A stretch of DNA of 64,000 nucleotides from Geodermatophilus sp. DSM 44513 (GTDB taxonomy: Bacteria; Actinomycetota; Actinomycetes; Mycobacteriales; Geodermatophilaceae). The notes below the pieces were generated by a model. It worked only from the letters and a program-made list of their open reading frames with translations. It was not told where the DNA came from and searched no databases. Shown here piece by piece: positions 51,165 through 59,645 of the stretch; position 1 is the stretch's first letter; the number at the start of each line of letters is the position of its first letter. The DNA lies in assembly GCF_032460525.1 (NCBI RefSeq), contig NZ_CP135963.1, positions 744,001 through 808,000 of the forward strand, given 5' to 3'. The translations under genes were made by a program, and so were the position numbers.

Positions 51165-51237
51165 TGGGGGATGGGGTAATCGGCAGCCCGCCGGCCTTTG
51201 GAGCCGGGAAGTCTCGGTTCGAGTCCGAGTCCCCCAG
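51165..51237 (+). tRNA. tRNA-Gln (anticodon UUG)
   Basis: A complete 73-base cloverleaf. Acceptor TGGGGGA/TCCCCCA with discriminator G, anticodon stem CCGGC/GCCGG with loop CTTTGGA giving UUG, and T arm CTCGG/CCGAG around TTCGAGT. tRNA-Gln directly upstream of glmU is a common actinobacterial arrangement. Its 3' end is repeated in tandem just downstream. Confidence 0.93.
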
Positions 51238-51280
51238 CAGCCGTTGTCCCCAGCAGCCGTTGTCCCCCAGCAGGCCGTTG
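51231..51280 (+). repeat. Three tandem copies of the tRNA-Gln 3' end sequence
   Basis: CCCCCAGCAGCCGTTGT (51231-51247) is followed by CCCCAGCAGCCGTTGT (51248-51263) and CCCCCAGCAGGCCGTTG (51264-51280). The first copy includes the acceptor end of tRNA-Gln. The array sits between the tRNA and the glmU ribosome binding site. Confidence 0.8.
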
Positions 51281-51301
51281 CCGCCGAGGTCGAGGAGACC
51301 C

Positions 51302-52798
51302 GTGTCCGAACCGCGCCAGCCCGGTGCCGTCCCCGAGGGCGGGGTCGCCGCCGTCGTCGTCCTCGCCGCCGGCCAGGGCACCCGCATGAGGTCCGCGCTG
51401 CCCAAGGTGCTGCACCCCCTCGGCGGGCGCAGCATGCTCGGCCACGTCCTGGCCGCGGCCGACCCGCTGGCCGCGCGGCACACCCTCGTGGTCGTCGGCG
51501 CGGGCCGGGAGGCCGTCGAGGAGCACCTGGCCCGGGAGGCCCCGGGCGCGCGGCCGGTGCTGCAGGCCGAGCAGCGCGGCTCCGGGCACGCGGCGGCGGT
51601 CGCGCTGGCCGCCGTCCCCGACCTCGACGGCCCGGTGCTGGTCGTCAACGGCGACGCCCCGCTGCTGACCGCCGGCACGCTGGCCGCGCTCGTCGACGGC
51701 CACCGCGAGGCGGGCAGCGTGTTCACCGTCCTCACCTCCGAGGTGCAGGACCCGACGGGGCTCGGGCGGATCGTCCGCGGCGCCGGCGGCGAGGTGCGCG
51801 CCATCGTCGAGGAGCGGGACGCCACCGACCAGCAGCGGGCGATCCGCGAGGTCAACGCCGGGGTCTACGTGGCGCACGCCGCCACCTTGCGCCGGGTGCT
51901 GGGCGGCCTGGCGACCGACAACGCCCAGGGCGAGCAGTACCTGACCGACGCCCTCGCCCCGCTGGCCGAGGGCGGGGCGCCGGTCGCCGCCGTCCGGGCC
52001 GGGGACCCCGACGACGTCCTGGGCTGCAACGACCGCCGGGAGCTCGCCGCTCGCCGGCGCACGCTCAACGACCGGGTGCTCGACGACCTCATGCGCGCCG
52101 GCGTCACCGTCGTGGACCCGGCCACCACCTGGGTCGACGTGACCGTCACCGTCGCGGCCGACGCGCTGCTCGAGCCCGGCGTGCACCTGCGGGGGACGAC
52201 GTCGGTGGCCACCGGCGCCGTCGTCGGCCCGGACACCACCCTGGTCGACACCGCGGTGGGGGAGGGCGCCAGCGTGCTGCGCTCGCACGTCCTCGGCGCC
52301 GACGTCGGCCCGCGCGCCACCGTCGGCCCGTTCAGCTACCTGCGGCCGGGCACCCGACTGGCCGCCGGCGCCAAGGTCGGCGCCTTCGTCGAGACCAAGA
52401 ACGTGCAGGTCGGCGAGGACTCCAAGGTGCCGCACCTGTCCTACGTCGGCGACGCCACCATCGGCCGCGGCTCCAACGTCGGGGCGGCCACGGTGTTCGT
52501 GAACTACGACGGGGTCCAGAAGCACCACACCGAGGTCGGTGACCACGTGCGGATCGGCTCGGACACCATGCTGGTGGCCCCGGTCACCGTCGGGGACGGC
52601 GCCTACACCGCGGCCGGCTCGGTCATCACCACCGACGTCCCCCCGGGGGCGATGGCCGTCGCGCGGGCCCGCCAGCGCAATGTGGCAGGCTGGGTGCGGC
52701 GCCGCCGTCCCGGGACGGCCGCCGCGCAGGCCGCCGAGGCGGCCGGGGATCCAGGGGCCGAGTCGGCGGCCGACACCCGCCCGGAGGCTTCCGGGTAG
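51302..52798 (+). CDS. glmU: Bifunctional GlmU: N-acetylglucosamine-1-phosphate uridyltransferase/glucosamine-1-phosphate acetyltransferase
   Basis: 498 residues from GTG 51302 with a GAGGAG site just upstream. The N-terminal uridyltransferase begins VVLAAGQGTRMRSALPKVLHPL, with VLQAEQRGSGHAAAVALA and VNGDAPLL following. The C-terminal left-handed beta-helix acetyltransferase contains repeated hexapeptides, FSYLRPGTRLAAGAKVGAFVE and VFVNYDGVQKHHTEVGD. It makes UDP-GlcNAc for peptidoglycan. The tail after residue ~455 is Ala/Pro-rich, as in actinobacteria. Confidence 0.96.
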   Translation: MSEPRQPGAVPEGGVAAVVVLAAGQGTRMRSALPKVLHPLGGRSMLGHVLAAADPLAARHTLVVVGAGREAVEEHLAREAPGARPVLQAEQRGSGHAAAVALAAVPDLDGPVLVVNGDAPLLTAGTLAALVDGHREAGSVFTVLTSEVQDPTGLGRIVRGAGGEVRAIVEERDATDQQRAIREVNAGVYVAHAATLRRVLGGLATDNAQGEQYLTDALAPLAEGGAPVAAVRAGDPDDVLGCNDRRELAARRRTLNDRVLDDLMRAGVTVVDPATTWVDVTVTVAADALLEPGVHLRGTTSVATGAVVGPDTTLVDTAVGEGASVLRSHVLGADVGPRATVGPFSYLRPGTRLAAGAKVGAFVETKNVQVGEDSKVPHLSYVGDATIGRGSNVGAATVFVNYDGVQKHHTEVGDHVRIGSDTMLVAPVTVGDGAYTAAGSVITTDVPPGAMAVARARQRNVAGWVRRRRPGTAAAQAAEAAGDPGAESAADTRPEASG

Positions 52799-52844
52799 GC
52801 GGTGAGTCGGCCCGACGACGCGAGGACCAGGGGTTGACCAGCCG

Positions 52845-53825
52845 ATGAGCGCCATCCGGCAGACACCGAGCAAGAGCCTGATGCTGTTCTCCGGCCGGGC
52901 CTTCCCGGAGCTCACCGACGAGATCGCCGGGCACCTCGGGGTCACCCCGACGCCGACGGCGGCCTACGAGTTCGCCAACGGCGAGCTGTTCGTCCGCTTC
53001 GAGGAGTCCGTCCGCGGCTGCGACGCCTTCGTGGTGCAGAGCCACACCGCGCCGCTGAACACCTGGCTCATGGAGCAGCTGATCATGGTGGACGCGCTCA
53101 AGCGGGCGTCGGCCAAGCGGATCACCGTGGTCGCCCCGTTCTTCCCCTACGCCCGGCAGGACAAGAAGCACCGCGGCCGCGAGCCCATCTCCGCCCGCCT
53201 GGTCGCCGACCTGTTCAAGACCGCCGGCGCCAACCGGCTGATGACCGTCGACCTGCACACCGCGCAGATCCAGGGCTTCTTCGACGGCCCGGTCGACCAC
53301 CTCTTCGCCCTCGACCTGCTCGTGGCGCACGTCTGCGAGCGGTGGGGCGACCGGGACATCACCGTCGTGTCGCCGGACTCCGGCCGGGTGCGGGTCGCCG
53401 AGCGGTGGACCGACAAGCTCGGCGGCACCCCGCTGGCCTTCATCCACAAGACCCGCGACCCCCTGCGGCCCAACGAGGTCGTCGCCAACGCCGTCGTCGG
53501 CGAGGTCGAGGGGCGGACCTGCATCCTCGTCGACGACATGATCGACACCGGCGGGACGATCGTGAAGGCCACCGAGACGCTGTTCGAGGCCGGCGCGGCC
53601 GACGTCATCGTCTGCGCCACCCACGCCGTCCTCTCCGGCCCCGCGGTCGACCGGCTGAAGAACAGCCGGGTCAGCGAGGTCATCGTCACCAACACGCTGC
53701 CCATCGAGCCGGCCCGCCGGTTCGACAAGCTGACCGTGCTCTCCATCGCCCCGCTGCTCGCCCGGGCGATCAAGGAGGTCTTCGAGGACGGCTCGGTGAC
53801 CAGCCTGTTCGACGGGGCCTCCTGA
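52845..53825 (+). CDS. prs: Ribose-phosphate pyrophosphokinase
   Basis: 326 residues. ATP/ribose-phosphate motifs: LMLFSGRAFPELTDEIAGHLG, FANGELFVRFEESVRG, FFPYARQDKKHRGREPIS, VDLHTAQIQGFF, and the PRPP-binding loop CILVDDMIDTGGTIVKA. It makes PRPP for nucleotide, histidine and decaprenyl-arabinose synthesis. It follows glmU by 46 bases, the order seen in most actinobacteria. Confidence 0.96.
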   Translation: MSAIRQTPSKSLMLFSGRAFPELTDEIAGHLGVTPTPTAAYEFANGELFVRFEESVRGCDAFVVQSHTAPLNTWLMEQLIMVDALKRASAKRITVVAPFFPYARQDKKHRGREPISARLVADLFKTAGANRLMTVDLHTAQIQGFFDGPVDHLFALDLLVAHVCERWGDRDITVVSPDSGRVRVAERWTDKLGGTPLAFIHKTRDPLRPNEVVANAVVGEVEGRTCILVDDMIDTGGTIVKATETLFEAGAADVIVCATHAVLSGPAVDRLKNSRVSEVIVTNTLPIEPARRFDKLTVLSIAPLLARAIKEVFEDGSVTSLFDGAS

Positions 53826-53829
53826 CCGG

Positions 53830-54882
53830 GTGGCCGCCCGCACCCGACTGACCGACGCCCAGGTCGCCGCCCTGGCCCGCCACCGGTTCGGACTGGGTGC
53901 CGTCCCCGACCTCCCGCCGGCCGAGGGGTTCGAGGACGCCCAGGGGGTCCTCGTGGCGGTGCGCGAGGCCGAGGGGCTCCGGGTGGTCGAGGTCCCACGC
54001 TGGCGCCCGCCGGCCGACGTGGCCCGCCGGCTGCGGGAGCGCGGGTGGTCCGACCCCGCCGCCTGGGTGGGGTGGCCGCCGGCCGCGGTCGAGGACCTGC
54101 CGCCGCGGGTCCTCGTGCTCCTGCCCGTGGCCGGGGCGCCCGTCGACGCGGCGGTGGTCTCCTCCGCCGCGGCCGCGTGGGCCGGCGTCCGGTCCGGCGG
54201 CCGCGAGGTGGAGCTGGTGTGCGTCCCGGTGACCGCGGCCGCGCCGGAGGTGGGCTGGCCGCGGCTGGCGGCCGTCTACGGCGCGACCCTGGCCGGCAGC
54301 CGCGTCGACCCGGGGACGGCGCGCACCGGCGGGCGGGTGCTGTTCTTCACCGGGCTGTCCGGCGCCGGCAAGTCGACCATCGCCGCCCGGGTCGTCGAGC
54401 TGCTGCTGGAGACCGGCCGCAGCGTGACCCTGCTCGACGGCGACGAGGTCCGCTCCCACCTGTCCGCCGGGCTGGGCTTCTCCCGGGCCGACCGGGACAC
54501 CAACGTCCGCCGGATCGGCTGGGTCGCCGCGCAGATCGCCAAGCACGGCGGCACCGCCGTGTGCGCACCCATCGCCCCCTACGCCGCCGTCCGCGCCGAC
54601 GTGCGCCGGGAGGCCGAGGAGCAGGCGGGGCCCGGTGGCTTCGTGCTGGTGCACGTGGCCACCCCGCTCGCCGAGTGCGAGGCCCGTGACCGCAAGGGGC
54701 TGTACGCGCGGGCCCGGCGGGGCGAGATCCCGGCGTTCACCGGGATCAGCGACCCCTACGAGGTCCCCACCGACGCCGAGGTCCGCGTCGACACGACGGG
54801 CAGGGACGTCGACGCGTGCGCCCGCCTGGTGCTCGACGCCGTCCTCGCCGCCCCGGGGCCGGCCGGCGCGGGACCCGCGTAG
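53830..54882 (+). CDS. cysC: Adenylyl-sulfate kinase fused to an N-terminal domain
   Basis: 350 residues from GTG 53830. Residues 168-340 form a complete APS kinase: P-loop GLSGAGKS (175-182), LLDGDEVRSHL, GFSRADRDTNVRRIGWVA, APIAPYAAVRADVR and DRKGLYARARRGEIPAFTGI. Residues 1-165 form an extra alpha/beta domain that I do not recognise, possibly a diverged ATP-sulfurylase or PUA-like module. No cysD/cysN/sat genes are near. It lies between prs and rplY four bases after prs, an odd place for sulfate activation. Confidence 0.88.
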   Translation: MAARTRLTDAQVAALARHRFGLGAVPDLPPAEGFEDAQGVLVAVREAEGLRVVEVPRWRPPADVARRLRERGWSDPAAWVGWPPAAVEDLPPRVLVLLPVAGAPVDAAVVSSAAAAWAGVRSGGREVELVCVPVTAAAPEVGWPRLAAVYGATLAGSRVDPGTARTGGRVLFFTGLSGAGKSTIAARVVELLLETGRSVTLLDGDEVRSHLSAGLGFSRADRDTNVRRIGWVAAQIAKHGGTAVCAPIAPYAAVRADVRREAEEQAGPGGFVLVHVATPLAECEARDRKGLYARARRGEIPAFTGISDPYEVPTDAEVRVDTTGRDVDACARLVLDAVLAAPGPAGAGPA

Positions 54883-55097
54883 GACGCCGTCGGCGTGCCG
54901 GGGGCACGGCCCCGGCCCGGCGGGGGAGCCGTCCCGGGCACCGGGTATCCTCGAGGAGTTGCCCGGCGAGGGAGACGGCCCGCCCGTACTCCGTGATCGA
55001 CGTGCTGCGCTCCTCGCGGGGGTCTGCCCCCCCGGCCGGGCGTGCCGCGCCGTCCGCCGGCCACCGACCCGATCCACCTGCTGAGGAGCACACCACC

Positions 55098-55802
55098 GTG
55101 GCCGACTTCCGCCTCGCCGCCGAGACCCGCACCGAGTTCGGCAAGGGCAGCGCCCGCCGCACCCGCCGGGCCGGCCGCGTCCCCGCCGTCCTCTACGGGC
55201 ACGGCCAGGACGTCGTGCACCTGTCGCTGCCGGCCCGCGAGTTCGCCGCGGCGCTGCGCAACGGCGGCAGCACCGTGCTGCTCACCGTCGTCCTGGACGG
55301 CCGGGAGCAGCTCGCCCTCACCAAGGCGGTGCAGCGCGACCCGCTGACCCGCGCCCACGAGCACGTCGACCTGCTCGTCGTGCGCCGTGGCGAGCGGACG
55401 ACGGTGGAGATCCCGGTCCTCGTCGTCGGTGAGCCGGGCATCGACTCGATCCCGAACCACCAGCTGAACACCCTGTCCATCGAGGCCGACGCCACGAACC
55501 TGCCCGAGACCATCGAGGTCGACGTGACCGGCCGCACGGCCGGCCAGGGCATCAACGCCGGCGACATCACCCTGCCGGCCGGCGCCGTGCTGGTCACCGA
55601 CCCCGAGGCGCTCGTCATCGGCTTCATCGGGGCCCCGACCGCCGAGGCGCTGGAGGCCGAGCTCGCCGAGGCCGAGGCCGAGGCCGGCATCGAGCGCGAG
55701 GAGTCCGCAGCCGCCGAGGAGGGCGTCGGCCAGGGCGACGTCGTCTCCGAGCCGCAGGACCAGGGCAGCGGCGAGTCGATGGACTCCGCCGAGAAGGGCT
55801 GA
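55098..55802 (+). CDS. rplY: 50S ribosomal protein L25/general stress protein Ctc
   Basis: 234 residues from GTG 55098 with GAGGAG just upstream. The N-terminal L25 domain ([32 protein letters not shown]) binds 5S rRNA; the CTC/TL5 domain follows ([37 protein letters not shown]). The last ~40 residues are strongly acidic ([16 protein letters not shown]) as in long actinobacterial forms. A strong hairpin separates it from pth. Confidence 0.95.
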   Translation: MADFRLAAETRTEFGKGSARRTRRAGRVPAVLYGHGQDVVHLSLPAREFAAALRNGGSTVLLTVVLDGREQLALTKAVQRDPLTRAHEHVDLLVVRRGERTTVEIPVLVVGEPGIDSIPNHQLNTLSIEADATNLPETIEVDVTGRTAGQGINAGDITLPAGAVLVTDPEALVIGFIGAPTAEALEAELAEAEAEAGIEREESAAAEEGVGQGDVVSEPQDQGSGESMDSAEKG

Positions 55803-55824
55803 GCGTCCTGACCCAGGGCTCGAC

Positions 55825-55859
55825 CCGCGGGGGCGCCGACGACGTCGGCGCCCCCGCGG
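55825..55859 (+). terminator. Perfect 16-bp hairpin between rplY and pth
   Basis: CCGCGGGGGCGCCGAC (55825-55840) and GTCGGCGCCCCCGCGG (55844-55859) are exact complements around a GAC loop. It starts 23 bases after the rplY stop and ends two bases before the pth GTG, so it could terminate rplY or hide the pth ribosome binding region. Confidence 0.75.
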
Positions 55860-55861
55860 CC

Positions 55862-56449
55862 GTGTCCGAGGGGCCCTTCCTGGTGGTCGGGCTGGGCAAC
55901 CCCGGTCCCTCCTACGCCGGCAACCGGCACAACGTCGGCGTGGTGGTGCTCGACGAGCTCGCCGCCCGGGCCGGCACCCGGCTCTCCCCGGGCAAGGGCA
56001 AGCGGGCCCGCACGCAGGTCGGCGAGGGCCGGCTGGCCGGCCGCCGCGTCGTGCTGGCCCGGCCCACCACCTACATGAACGAGTCCGGCGGCCCGGTCCG
56101 CGGCCTGCTGGACTACCACTCCATCCCGGCCACCGACCTGGTGGTGCTGCACGACGAGCTCGACGTCCCCTTCGGCACGGTGCGGCTCAAGCGCGGCGGC
56201 GGGGAGGGCGGGCACAACGGCCTGCGGTCGATCTCCCGGTCCACCGGGACGAGGGACTACCTGCGGGTGCGCGTCGGCATCGGCCGCCCGCCGGGCCGCC
56301 AGGACCCGGCCGACTTCGTGCTCCGGGACTTCTCGGCCACCGAGCGCAAGGAGCTCGACCTGCTCGTCGCCGAGGCCGCCGACGCCGCCGAGGAGCTGCT
56401 CGCCCGCGGGCTCGAGGCCGCGCAGAACGTGGTCCACCCCCGAACCTGA
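55862..56449 (+). CDS. pth: Peptidyl-tRNA hydrolase
   Basis: 195 residues from GTG 55862. The catalytic motif is [20 protein letters not shown] with the conserved His, then [40 protein letters not shown] and [15 protein letters not shown]. It releases peptides from stalled peptidyl-tRNA. There is no usual ribosome binding site because the hairpin above occupies the region before the start codon; coupling with rplY is likely. Confidence 0.95.
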   Translation: MSEGPFLVVGLGNPGPSYAGNRHNVGVVVLDELAARAGTRLSPGKGKRARTQVGEGRLAGRRVVLARPTTYMNESGGPVRGLLDYHSIPATDLVVLHDELDVPFGTVRLKRGGGEGGHNGLRSISRSTGTRDYLRVRVGIGRPPGRQDPADFVLRDFSATERKELDLLVAEAADAAEELLARGLEAAQNVVHPRT

Positions 56450-56646
56450 CGGGCGTCCCCGGGTGGGTGAGTCGCCGTCACCAACGGGTGAAGGGGCCCG
56501 CCGCGCGTTGACCCGCCCGTGACGCAGTGTGATGGTCGTCCGACGTCGGACACCGTGCCCGGACGAACGCCCTGCTCACAGGCGAACAGTCGTCCCGTGC
56601 ACGCGTGGTGCCGACCACACGTCGTCACGTGCGTCCGGGGGAAACC

Positions 56647-58134
56647 GTGCTGCTCGACCACTCCACCGCCCGTCTCGGGACGGCGTCCCGCGCGCTCCGG
56701 GGGACGCCGAGCGTGCAGCGCCGGCCCCGCCCGCGGGCCGGGCGGGCGCCCTGGGTGGCCCGGTACTCCCGCACGCTCACCGGCTTCGAGCTCACGGCCG
56801 CCACGGTGGCCGCGGTGGCCGTGCTGGGCACGCACCCCGGCGCCTCGCCGGGCACCTCGCTGTTCTGGGCCAGCGTCGCCCTCGTCGTCGTCTGGCCGGT
56901 GCTGCTGCACGCCACCGGCGCCCACGCCGAGCGGGTCTTCGGCTCCGGCAGCGACGAGTACCGCGCGGTGGGCAGGGCCGGGTTCGGGCTGCTCGCCGTC
57001 GCCGGGTTCGTCTCCTACGCCGCCGAGCTGGACCTGAGCCGGGCGCTGGTGGTCGGCGCCGTCCCGGCGCTGACGCTGGGCACCCTGCTGGGGCGCTTCG
57101 CCGCCCGCTGCGCGCTGCGCCGGCTGCGCGCGCAGGGCCACTGCGCCAAGCGGGTCGTCGTCGTGGGCCGGGGGACCGCGGTCCTCGAGCTGGTCGACCG
57201 GCTGCGCCGGGAGCGGTTCGCCGGGCTGGAGGTCGTCGCCGCCTGCGTGACCTCCGCCGACCGCGACCGGGTGACCCGGGTGGCCGGCGTCCCCGTCGGC
57301 GGGCTGGACGACGTGCTGTCGCTGGTCGGCACGCTCGGCGCGGACACCATCGCGGTGACGTCGGCCAGCGAGACCGCGGCGCAGTACCTGCGCTCGCTGT
57401 CCTGGCAGCTGGAGGGCACCGGCATCGAGCTGCTCGTGGCCCCCGGTCTGGTCGAGGTGGCCGGCCCACGGCTGCACATCCGCCCGTTCGAGGGGCTGCC
57501 GCTGCTGTCGGTGGAGCAGCCGCGCTTCGAGGGCTGGCAGCGCGTCGTCAAGGGCGGCCTGGACCGCGCCGTCGCCGCGCTGGCCCTGCTCGTGCTCGCC
57601 CCGGCGCTGCTGGCCATCGCCGTCACCGTGAAGGTCACCAGCCCCGGCCCGGTGCTCTACCGCCAGGAGCGGGTCGGGCTGAACGGTCAGGCCTTCACCA
57701 TGCTCAAGTTCCGCAGCATGGTGATGGACGCCGAGCGCCAGCTCGACGCCCTGCGCGCGCAGAGCACGGCCGACGGGCTGCTGTTCAAGATGCGGGTCGA
57801 CCCGCGGGTCACCCCGGTCGGCCGGGTGATGCGCCGGCTGTCGCTGGACGAGCTGCCGCAGCTGCTCAACGTCCTCGGCGGCTCGATGTCGCTGGTCGGT
57901 CCGCGCCCGCCGCTGCCCGGTGAGGTCGCCCGCTACGACACCTCGGTCAGCCGCCGGCTGCTGGTCAAGCCCGGGCTGACCGGCCTGTGGCAGATCTCCG
58001 GCCGCAGCGACCTGCCGTGGGAGGAGGCCGTGCGCCTAGACCTGCGCTACGTCGAGAACTGGTCGCTCGCGCTGGACGCGCTGATCCTCGCCAAGACGGT
58101 GCGCGCCGTGCTCACCAGCTCCGGGGCGTACTGA
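56647..58134 (+). CDS. Exopolysaccharide polyprenyl glycosylphosphotransferase (initiating sugar transferase)
   Basis: 495 residues from GTG 56647, preceded by GGGGGA (GTG 56605 is also possible). Four N-terminal helices and a Rossmann-like central domain (VVVVGRGTAVLELVDRL) are followed by the catalytic PglC/WbaP-type domain: MLKFRSMVMDAERQLD, LFKMRVDPRVTPVGRVMRRLSLDELPQL, VGPRPPLPGEV and KPGLTGLWQISGRSDLPWEEAV. It loads the first sugar phosphate on undecaprenyl phosphate. It opens the polysaccharide cluster. Confidence 0.93.
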   Translation: MLLDHSTARLGTASRALRGTPSVQRRPRPRAGRAPWVARYSRTLTGFELTAATVAAVAVLGTHPGASPGTSLFWASVALVVVWPVLLHATGAHAERVFGSGSDEYRAVGRAGFGLLAVAGFVSYAAELDLSRALVVGAVPALTLGTLLGRFAARCALRRLRAQGHCAKRVVVVGRGTAVLELVDRLRRERFAGLEVVAACVTSADRDRVTRVAGVPVGGLDDVLSLVGTLGADTIAVTSASETAAQYLRSLSWQLEGTGIELLVAPGLVEVAGPRLHIRPFEGLPLLSVEQPRFEGWQRVVKGGLDRAVAALALLVLAPALLAIAVTVKVTSPGPVLYRQERVGLNGQAFTMLKFRSMVMDAERQLDALRAQSTADGLLFKMRVDPRVTPVGRVMRRLSLDELPQLLNVLGGSMSLVGPRPPLPGEVARYDTSVSRRLLVKPGLTGLWQISGRSDLPWEEAVRLDLRYVENWSLALDALILAKTVRAVLTSSGAY

Positions 58135-58136
58135 GC

Positions 58137-58255
58137 AAGGACCACCCCTCCCCCCACGCCTCGCAGGCTCGGCGCGGGCTCCTGAGGGGTGGCCGTTCCA
58201 GCACGTCACCGGGCTCGGCGCGGGACCCGGGACGGGGCCGTTCCAGCACCTCACC
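58137..58255. repeat. Hairpin repeat, copy F with one full and one partial extra 3' module
   Basis: The left arm AAGGACCACCCCTC (58137-58150) pairs with GAGGGGTGG (58184-58192), followed by CCGTTCC. A second right-hand module occupies 58200-58244, and a partial third starts at 58245 (AGCACCTCACC). The array begins three bases after the upstream stop and separates the initiating transferase from the next glycosyltransferase. Confidence 0.85.
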
Positions 58256-58403
58256 AGTGCGCCGGTGCCCCGTGCGGGTGACGTCGCCCGCGCAGACCTC
58301 CCCTGTCGGGCCCCGGCCGTTCGAAGCTCACCCGGGGCGACGAGACACGTACGTCCGGTACGGACACCTCGTCCGCCTGTTCGGACGCGAGACGGAGGCC
58401 CCG

Positions 58404-59645
58404 ATGGACCGCTTGAGCATCGCGATGGTCGGCACGCGCGGCGTGCCGGCCCGGTACGGCGGCTTCGAGACCGCCGTCGAGGAGATCGGGCGCCGGCTGG
58501 CCGACGCCGGACACCGGGTCGTCGTCTACTGCCGCACCGTGCCGGGGACCGTCGAGGAGCCGCCGGCCACGCACCTGGGCATGGAGCTGGTGCACCTGCC
58601 GGCCACCCGTCGGCGGTCGCTGGAGACGCTGAGCCACACCGCCCTGTCGTTCGGGCACCTGCTGACCCACCGCACCGACGTGGCGATGGTGTTCAACGCG
58701 GCCAACGCGCCGCTGCTCCCGGCACTGCGCGCCGCCCGCATCCCCGTCGCCACCCACGTGGACGGGCTGGAGTGGAAGCGTGCCAAGTGGGGCGGCACGG
58801 GCCGGCGCTACTACCGCGCGGCCGAGGCGCTGGCCGTGCGCTGGTCCGACGTGCTCATCGCCGACGCGCAGGGCATCGCCGACTACTACCGCGACGCCTT
58901 CGCCGCCCCGACCACGCTGCTCACCTACGGCGCCCCGCTCATCCGGCCCGGGACCGACCGCCTCGCGGAGCTCGGCCTGGAGCCGCGCGGCTACCACCTG
59001 GTCGTGGCCCGCTTCGAGCCGGAGAACCACGTCGACGTGATCGTCGAGGGCTACGCGGCCAGCACCGCCGCCCAGCCGCTGGTCGTCGTCGGCTCGGCGC
59101 CCTACGCCGACGAGTACACCGCCCGGGTGCACGCGCTGGCCGACGACCGGGTGCGCTTCCTGGGCGGGGTCTGGGACCAGGAGCTGCTCGACCAGCTCTA
59201 CGCCAACTGCACGACCTACCTGCACGGGCACTCCGTGGGCGGCACCAACCCCTCGCTGCTGCGCGCCATCGGTGCCGGCGCGGCGGTCACCGCCTTCGAC
59301 GTCGACTTCAACCGCGAGGTCGTCGCCGACGCCGGCCGGTTCTTCCGCACCCCCGCCGACGTGGCTCGCGAGGTCGCCGCCGTGGAGGCCGACCCGGACT
59401 GGGTCACCCGCGCCGGAGCGCGTGCCCGGGAGCGGGCCGGCGGCTACGACTGGGACGCCGTTGCGGCCGGGTACGAGGAGCTCGCGCGCGTGCTCGCCGG
59501 GCGCCGCTTCGCCCCCCGCCGGCCCTCGGGACGGCGCCGGCCGACCGCGGCCGACGGCCCTCCGCTCGCGCCCCGACCGGCCGTCCCGGTGCCCGCCCCC
59601 GCGGCGGTCCCCGCGGAGGAGCGACTCCGGGCGGTCCAGCAGTGA
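58404..59645 (+). CDS. Glycosyltransferase with DUF1972-type N-terminus (GT4, rhamnosyltransferase-like)
   Basis: 413 residues from ATG 58404 with ACGGAGG upstream. N-terminal MVGTRGVPARYGGFETAVEEIG is the DUF1972 signature; THVDGLEWKRAKWGG and ARFEPENHVDVIVEGY with the GT-B nucleotide-sugar site, and HGHSVGGTNPSLLRAIGAG with the ExxE-like region follow. It probably adds the second sugar of the polymer, often a deoxyhexose. The last ~50 residues are Pro/Ala-rich. Its stop overlaps the next gene. Confidence 0.9.
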   Translation: MDRLSIAMVGTRGVPARYGGFETAVEEIGRRLADAGHRVVVYCRTVPGTVEEPPATHLGMELVHLPATRRRSLETLSHTALSFGHLLTHRTDVAMVFNAANAPLLPALRAARIPVATHVDGLEWKRAKWGGTGRRYYRAAEALAVRWSDVLIADAQGIADYYRDAFAAPTTLLTYGAPLIRPGTDRLAELGLEPRGYHLVVARFEPENHVDVIVEGYAASTAAQPLVVVGSAPYADEYTARVHALADDRVRFLGGVWDQELLDQLYANCTTYLHGHSVGGTNPSLLRAIGAGAAVTAFDVDFNREVVADAGRFFRTPADVAREVAAVEADPDWVTRAGARARERAGGYDWDAVAAGYEELARVLAGRRFAPRRPSGRRRPTAADGPPLAPRPAVPVPAPAAVPAEERLRAVQQ

